Positions 60,308 through 64,000 of a DNA stretch of 64,000 nucleotides are shown in pieces. A program made the translations under genes and the position numbers. Position 1 is the first letter of the stretch, and every line of letters starts with the position of its first letter. The notes below the pieces were generated by a model. It searched no databases and was not told the DNA's origin. It saw only the letters and a program-made list of their open reading frames with translations. The stretch is taken from contig NZ_JAUQOP010000024.1 of assembly GCF_030580855.1 (NCBI RefSeq), positions 26,412 to 90,411 of the forward strand, in the 5' to 3' direction. This stretch comes from Pseudomonas citrullilanati. GTDB taxonomy: Bacteria > Pseudomonadota > Gammaproteobacteria > Pseudomonadales > Pseudomonadaceae.

Positions 60308-62265
60308 TGGGCAGCTCCTGGCAAGACAGGGTTACGCGGCGACACGGGGTCTGCCGGCAGCGTGAAAGTACGCAGGTCGATGGTTGGCGCGTTACCGCTG
60401 CCCCCCAGCCGATGATCGAGAATCAGCAACTTGGCGTTGCCCAGGCCTTGGCTCAATTGCCCCAGGTAGCGCTCCAGCACGAAGGCATGCCCGGCCGTGG
60501 CGTAGGCCTTGCGGTCCGCATCGAAGCGAAGGTCGGCGGCCTGGGCCGAGGCGTCGGTTTCCCGGGCCCCGGCTCGAGCCTGGTCAAGGGCGACACTGGC
60601 CTGCAGTTGCGCCTGGTTGGTCTGTTCCGCCGCCGCCCCGCGTTCCCGCGAGATCAGCGCCTGGGCGCCAATTTGCGCCGCCTGTACCGCGTGGTAGGCA
60701 TTGGCCGCCCCGGCCGGCGGATGAATCGCCTCCACCACCGTCGCCAGGATTTCCACACCGCTGTCGAGCGCTTGCAGATCCGCCTGGACCGCACGGCCGA
60801 TCTCGTCGGCCAGGCTGACACGGTCCGCGCCCAGCAGACCGTCCAGCGTGCGCGAAGCGAACTCATGCACCAGGACGCGACTGGCCGTGCTGCGAATCAG
60901 GGTCGGGACGTCGGCGCTGTTGTAGGTCGCGGCCAACGCGGCAGCGTCAGTCAGGCCGATCCGATAGACGAAACGCACGTCCATGTTGACGATCTGGAAG
61001 CTCTCTTGCTCAGCCCGTCGACTGGCAATCACCTGGGACTTGTCGTTGACGTGGCTGGCGTCCCATAACCGGTTGGCCACCGCCGGCGCCGGGCCCTCGG
61101 CCGGCACAACGTCGGTGGGTGCGCGGGTGTCGGCGACACTGCTCGCCAGCTCATGCACGACGCCATTCTCGACCGCCAGCACCCGGCCCCACGGCCAAGG
61201 CAGCCCCACGTGCAGCCCTGGGCCGAAGACCTCCACCGGCTTGCCGAAGCGCTCATAGATGCCGCGCTCCTGTAGCGGCACTTCGTGCACGCCCGTCAGC
61301 AACCAGCCCACCAGGGCCACCACCGCCAGCACCGGCAGGAACGCACGTCGCATATAGCTGAACGCCCAGATCTGACGCAGGTCGATGCCAAAGCGGTTGT
61401 GCAGTTCATGTTGCAGCGCCAGCAACGGTTGCGGTGGCCAACGCAGCAGATCGGCAATGACACTGCGCCCCAGCAACGTGGGTTCCACGGTGTCCCGACA
61501 CGGGCTGAACAACGACAACACCGCACGCAGGAGCAATTCTGCCGCCACCAGTCCGGGCAGCACCGCCATCAGCACGGCCAGGCGCGCGGGCCAGACCGAT
61601 GTCTCAGCCGCGAACAACAGGCACAAGGCGCCAAGGACCAGCACAATGATCGGCACCCGCGCCAATTGCGCCAGTGCTTGCGCTTCCGGCCACTCCACGG
61701 CGGGTTGCTGGGCCAATTGGCGCTCGAACACCAGCAACCCGAACGCCAGCAGTAACGACAGCACCGCCCCGACGCTGGCCGATGTGCCAAGGTTCGCGGC
61801 GGGCAATGCGAGGTTCCACACCTGTGCCAGGCTCACCAGCACCAGCACTGCCCAACCGGCCAGCCACAAGGCGGGGGCGCCGATGTGCGTGAGCAGGCCG
61901 GTCCAGCGCGCACCGAGTCGTTCGAGCAATCGTTCGTACCAACCCAGCTCCACCACCGCCGGTTCCGCCGAGGCCAGGTGATCCGTCGGCGGCGCCAACG
62001 CCTGGCTGCGCCATTGGGCGATCCATCCGGCGGACTGCAAACCCGCCAGCAGCACCAGTAAACCCGCGCCCTGCCCCACCAGTAGCGCCGGCCACAGAGA
62101 CAGCGGCGAAAACAGCCCGATGAAAAACGCCAGCACCCAGGCCACGCCCGCCGCGCTCCCCAGCGCCAGGACCTTCCACCGCAGACGGCGCCCGTGCAAT
62201 GACGCACGCTGAAAGCGCGGCCAATCGGCCACCTGCCCCCCCTCGACATCGAGATCGACTTGCAT
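60304..62265 (-). CDS. SPFH protein 1, HflK-like with extra membrane domain
   Basis: This 653-residue protein is much longer than HflK (about 420). An N-terminal half has about six hydrophobic segments (LALGSAAGVAWVLAFFIGLF, LLVGQGAGLLVLLAG, LWLAGWAVLVLVSLAQVW and others). A further helix (about 310-330) and an HflK-type SPFH domain follow (VPLQERGIYERFGKPVE, GPGLHVGLPWPWGRVL), ending with a coiled coil. It is the first gene of the operon. The Zur-like sequence at 62337-62349 lies about 72 bases upstream. Probably the founding subunit of a membrane scaffold around the metal ATPase. Confidence 0.85.
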   Translation of the reverse strand: MQVDLDVEGGQVADWPRFQRASLHGRRLRWKVLALGSAAGVAWVLAFFIGLFSPLSLWPALLVGQGAGLLVLLAGLQSAGWIAQWRSQALAPPTDHLASAEPAVVELGWYERLLERLGARWTGLLTHIGAPALWLAGWAVLVLVSLAQVWNLALPAANLGTSASVGAVLSLLLAFGLLVFERQLAQQPAVEWPEAQALAQLARVPIIVLVLGALCLLFAAETSVWPARLAVLMAVLPGLVAAELLLRAVLSLFSPCRDTVEPTLLGRSVIADLLRWPPQPLLALQHELHNRFGIDLRQIWAFSYMRRAFLPVLAVVALVGWLLTGVHEVPLQERGIYERFGKPVEVFGPGLHVGLPWPWGRVLAVENGVVHELASSVADTRAPTDVVPAEGPAPAVANRLWDASHVNDKSQVIASRRAEQESFQIVNMDVRFVYRIGLTDAAALAATYNSADVPTLIRSTASRVLVHEFASRTLDGLLGADRVSLADEIGRAVQADLQALDSGVEILATVVEAIHPPAGAANAYHAVQAAQIGAQALISRERGAAAEQTNQAQLQASVALDQARAGARETDASAQAADLRFDADRKAYATAGHAFVLERYLGQLSQGLGNAKLLILDHRLGGSGNAPTIDLRTFTLPADPVSPRNPVLPGAAH

Positions 62266-62336
62266 ACCACCCCAGCGCTTGTGGCGATCAGAATCCGGGC
62301 AGGTGGATAGAGGCCACCGCCGCTTCGTTGTATGGC

Positions 62337-62349
62337 GTTACCTTATAAC
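62337..62349. promoter_or_regulatory. Degenerate Zur-like box before the SPFH-ATPase operon
   Basis: GTTACCTTATAAC matches the Zur core at all but two positions, with an intact TATAAC half site. It lies 72 bases before the SPFH operon and 137 before lpd3. The call is supported mainly by the zinc-related neighbourhood. Confidence 0.45.
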
Positions 62350-62485
62350 GATTACTGTGAAATTTCCGTTTGGAATTCTTCATGCGGGGCTTCTGCCAGC
62401 CCCTTGACATAAGCCTTGACCGTTATCTGTGGAAACGCTCATATTACGAGCATAATTTTTTATCAGGCCAAGCGGGAGAAGCGCG

Positions 62486-63886
62486 ATGAGCAATTACGAC
62501 GTGGTCATTCTTGGGGGCGGGCCTGGCGGGTATAACGCAGCGATCCGGGCGGGCCAATTGGGGTTGCGGGCCGCGTGTGTCGAAGGCCGGGCCACCTTGG
62601 GCGGCACCTGTTTGAACGTCGGTTGCATGCCGTCCAAAGCATTGCTCCACGCGTCCGAACTGTACGAAGCAGCGACAGGCACGGCGTTCGCCAACCTGGG
62701 CATCGACGTCAGCCCTACCCTCAATCTTGCGCAAATGATGAAGCAGAAGGACGACAGCGTGGCGGGCCTGACCAAAGGCATCGAATTTCTGTTTCGCAAG
62801 AACAAGGTCGACTGGATCAAGGGCTGGGGCCACATCGACGGGCCAGGCAAGGTGACCGTCACCGCTGAAGATGGCAGCAAGACCGAACTCAATGCCAAGG
62901 ACATCGTCATCGCCACGGGCTCCGAACCGATGCCGCTGCCCGGCGTGACCTTCGATAACCAACGCATCCTGGACTCCACCGGCGCGCTTTCGCTGAGTGA
63001 AGTACCGCGCCACCTGGTGGTGATTGGCGCAGGCGTCATCGGCCTCGAACTGGGGTCGGTCTGGCGGCGGCTCGGCGCCCAGGTGACCGTGGTGGAATAC
63101 CTTGATCGCATCTGCCCTGGGGTGGACATCGAAGCCGGCAAGACCTTGCAGCGGGCGCTGGCCAAGCAAGGCATCACGTTCAAGCTGGGCAGCAAAGTCA
63201 CCGGCGCCGTGCCGTCGGCCACCGGTGTGCAGGTGACGGTTGAACCGGCAGCCGGCGGCGAAGCCCAGAGCCTGGACGCCGACTACGTGCTGGTCGCCAT
63301 CGGCCGCCGGCCTTACACCCGGGGATTGGGGCTGGCCAACGTCGGGCTGGAGCCTGACCCGCGCGGCATGCTCGCCAACCGGCACCACCGCACCGAAGCG
63401 CCAGGGGTCTGGGTGATCGGTGACGTGACGTCCGGACCGATGCTCGCCCACAAGGCCGAAGACGAAGCCATGGCCTGCATCGAACGGATCGCCGGCAAGG
63501 CGGCCGAGGTCAACTACGCGTTGATCCCCAGCGTCATCTACACCCGTCCGGAGTTGGCCAGCGTCGGCCAGACCGAGGAGCAGCTCAAGGCTGAAGGCCG
63601 TGCCTACAAGGTCGGGAAATTTCCGTTCACGGCCAATAGCCGGGCGAAGATCAACCACGAGACCGAAGGGTTCGCCAAAGTCCTGGCCGATGAGCGCACC
63701 GACGAAATCCTCGGCGTGCACCTGGTGGGCCCGAGTGTCAGCGAAATGATCGGCGAGTATTGCGTGGCGATGGAGTTCAGCGCCTCGGCCGAGGACATCG
63801 CCCTCACCTGCCATCCACACCCCACCCGCTCCGAAGCGTTGCGCCAGGCGGCTATGGATGTCGAGGGGATGGCAACACAGATGTAG
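62486..63886 (+). CDS. lpd3: Dihydrolipoyl dehydrogenase
   Basis: This 466-residue FAD disulfide reductase regenerates lipoyl groups of 2-oxo-acid dehydrogenase complexes. It has the FAD motif GGGPGGYNAA, redox-active disulfide C42-C47 in GGTCLNVGCMPSK, NAD motif GAGVIGLELGS, the second FAD motif WVIGDVTSG and the C-terminal base CHPHPTRSE. GGGAG lies eight bases before the ATG. It stands alone rather than with E1/E2 genes, as lpd3 (PA4829) does; the symbol rests on this and on similarity by eye. Confidence 0.9.
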   Translation: MSNYDVVILGGGPGGYNAAIRAGQLGLRAACVEGRATLGGTCLNVGCMPSKALLHASELYEAATGTAFANLGIDVSPTLNLAQMMKQKDDSVAGLTKGIEFLFRKNKVDWIKGWGHIDGPGKVTVTAEDGSKTELNAKDIVIATGSEPMPLPGVTFDNQRILDSTGALSLSEVPRHLVVIGAGVIGLELGSVWRRLGAQVTVVEYLDRICPGVDIEAGKTLQRALAKQGITFKLGSKVTGAVPSATGVQVTVEPAAGGEAQSLDADYVLVAIGRRPYTRGLGLANVGLEPDPRGMLANRHHRTEAPGVWVIGDVTSGPMLAHKAEDEAMACIERIAGKAAEVNYALIPSVIYTRPELASVGQTEEQLKAEGRAYKVGKFPFTANSRAKINHETEGFAKVLADERTDEILGVHLVGPSVSEMIGEYCVAMEFSASAEDIALTCHPHPTRSEALRQAAMDVEGMATQM

Positions 63887-63920
63887 GCGCCTGCCTTTTC
63901 CGGAATATTCAGTCCCCACT

Positions 63921-64000
63921 CTGTGGGAGCGAGCCTGCTCGCGAAGCGGACACCGCGTGCTGATCGACAGGCCGCGTTATCGTTCTTCGCGAGCAGGCTC
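63921..64000. repeat. REP pair cut by the window end
   Basis: A forward unit at 63921-63946 (TGTGGGAGCGAGCCTGCTCG) is followed by the start of the inverse unit at 63985-64000. Confidence 0.75.

Overview
The window is about 62% GC bacterial chromosome with Pseudomonas gene content. Pseudomonas-restricted families (DUF2790, DUF6124, DUF3301, PA3496-type), the pyruvate carboxylase pair with its LysR regulator, the GGDEF/EAL gene beside uvrD, and abundant REP/REPIN repeats with a GTGGGAGC...GCTCGCGA core point to the P. fluorescens complex. Three ParB-binding parS-like palindromes (49368, 49877, 59262), plus genes that I recall lying near the origin in P. aeruginosa PAO1, suggest the segment is near oriC, with the origin probably to the right. 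No rRNA, tRNA, IS element, prophage or CRISPR array was seen.

Left part (1-9.7 kb): the start of a gene leaving the window, a ferric-reductase-like membrane protein, an OmpR-type two-component system divergent from a small DUF2790 secreted protein, then an unstable stretch (3.5-7.4 kb). That stretch holds several REP clusters, a DUF6124 gene behind a structured leader, a lower-GC orphan AAA ATPase with an unusual operator-like repeat array, gene remnants and a GNAT. Next come an acetylpolyamine amidohydrolase and its polyamine-binding protein.

Toxin block (9.7-22.9 kb): two giant dermonecrotic-toxin-like (DUF6543 type) proteins of 1540 and 1642 residues point at each other. Between them lie a MocR/PdxR regulator, PaiB and two GNAT acetyltransferases. 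The second giant has an OTU-protease-like module whose His strand precedes the Cys helix, so it looks circularly permuted.

Middle (22.9-45.6 kb): homocysteine methyltransferase divergent from an amino-acid ABC binding protein and permease, an autotransporter, pycA/oadA with pycR, an RpiR regulator with its palindrome, a GGDEF/EAL protein, uvrD, Tim44-like and SMI1 proteins, a Kef-type antiporter, a thioesterase, pdxY and DUF3301.

Right part (45.6-62.3 kb): a zinc-limitation region. Two CobW GTPases, DUF1826, two small exported proteins, folE2 with a metal ABC importer, and a four-gene operon of three SPFH proteins (one with a His-rich tail) and a P1B-type ATPase are accompanied by two good Zur boxes and one degenerate one. 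DUF3617, cardiolipin synthase and cfaB are interspersed. The window ends with lpd3 and another REP pair.
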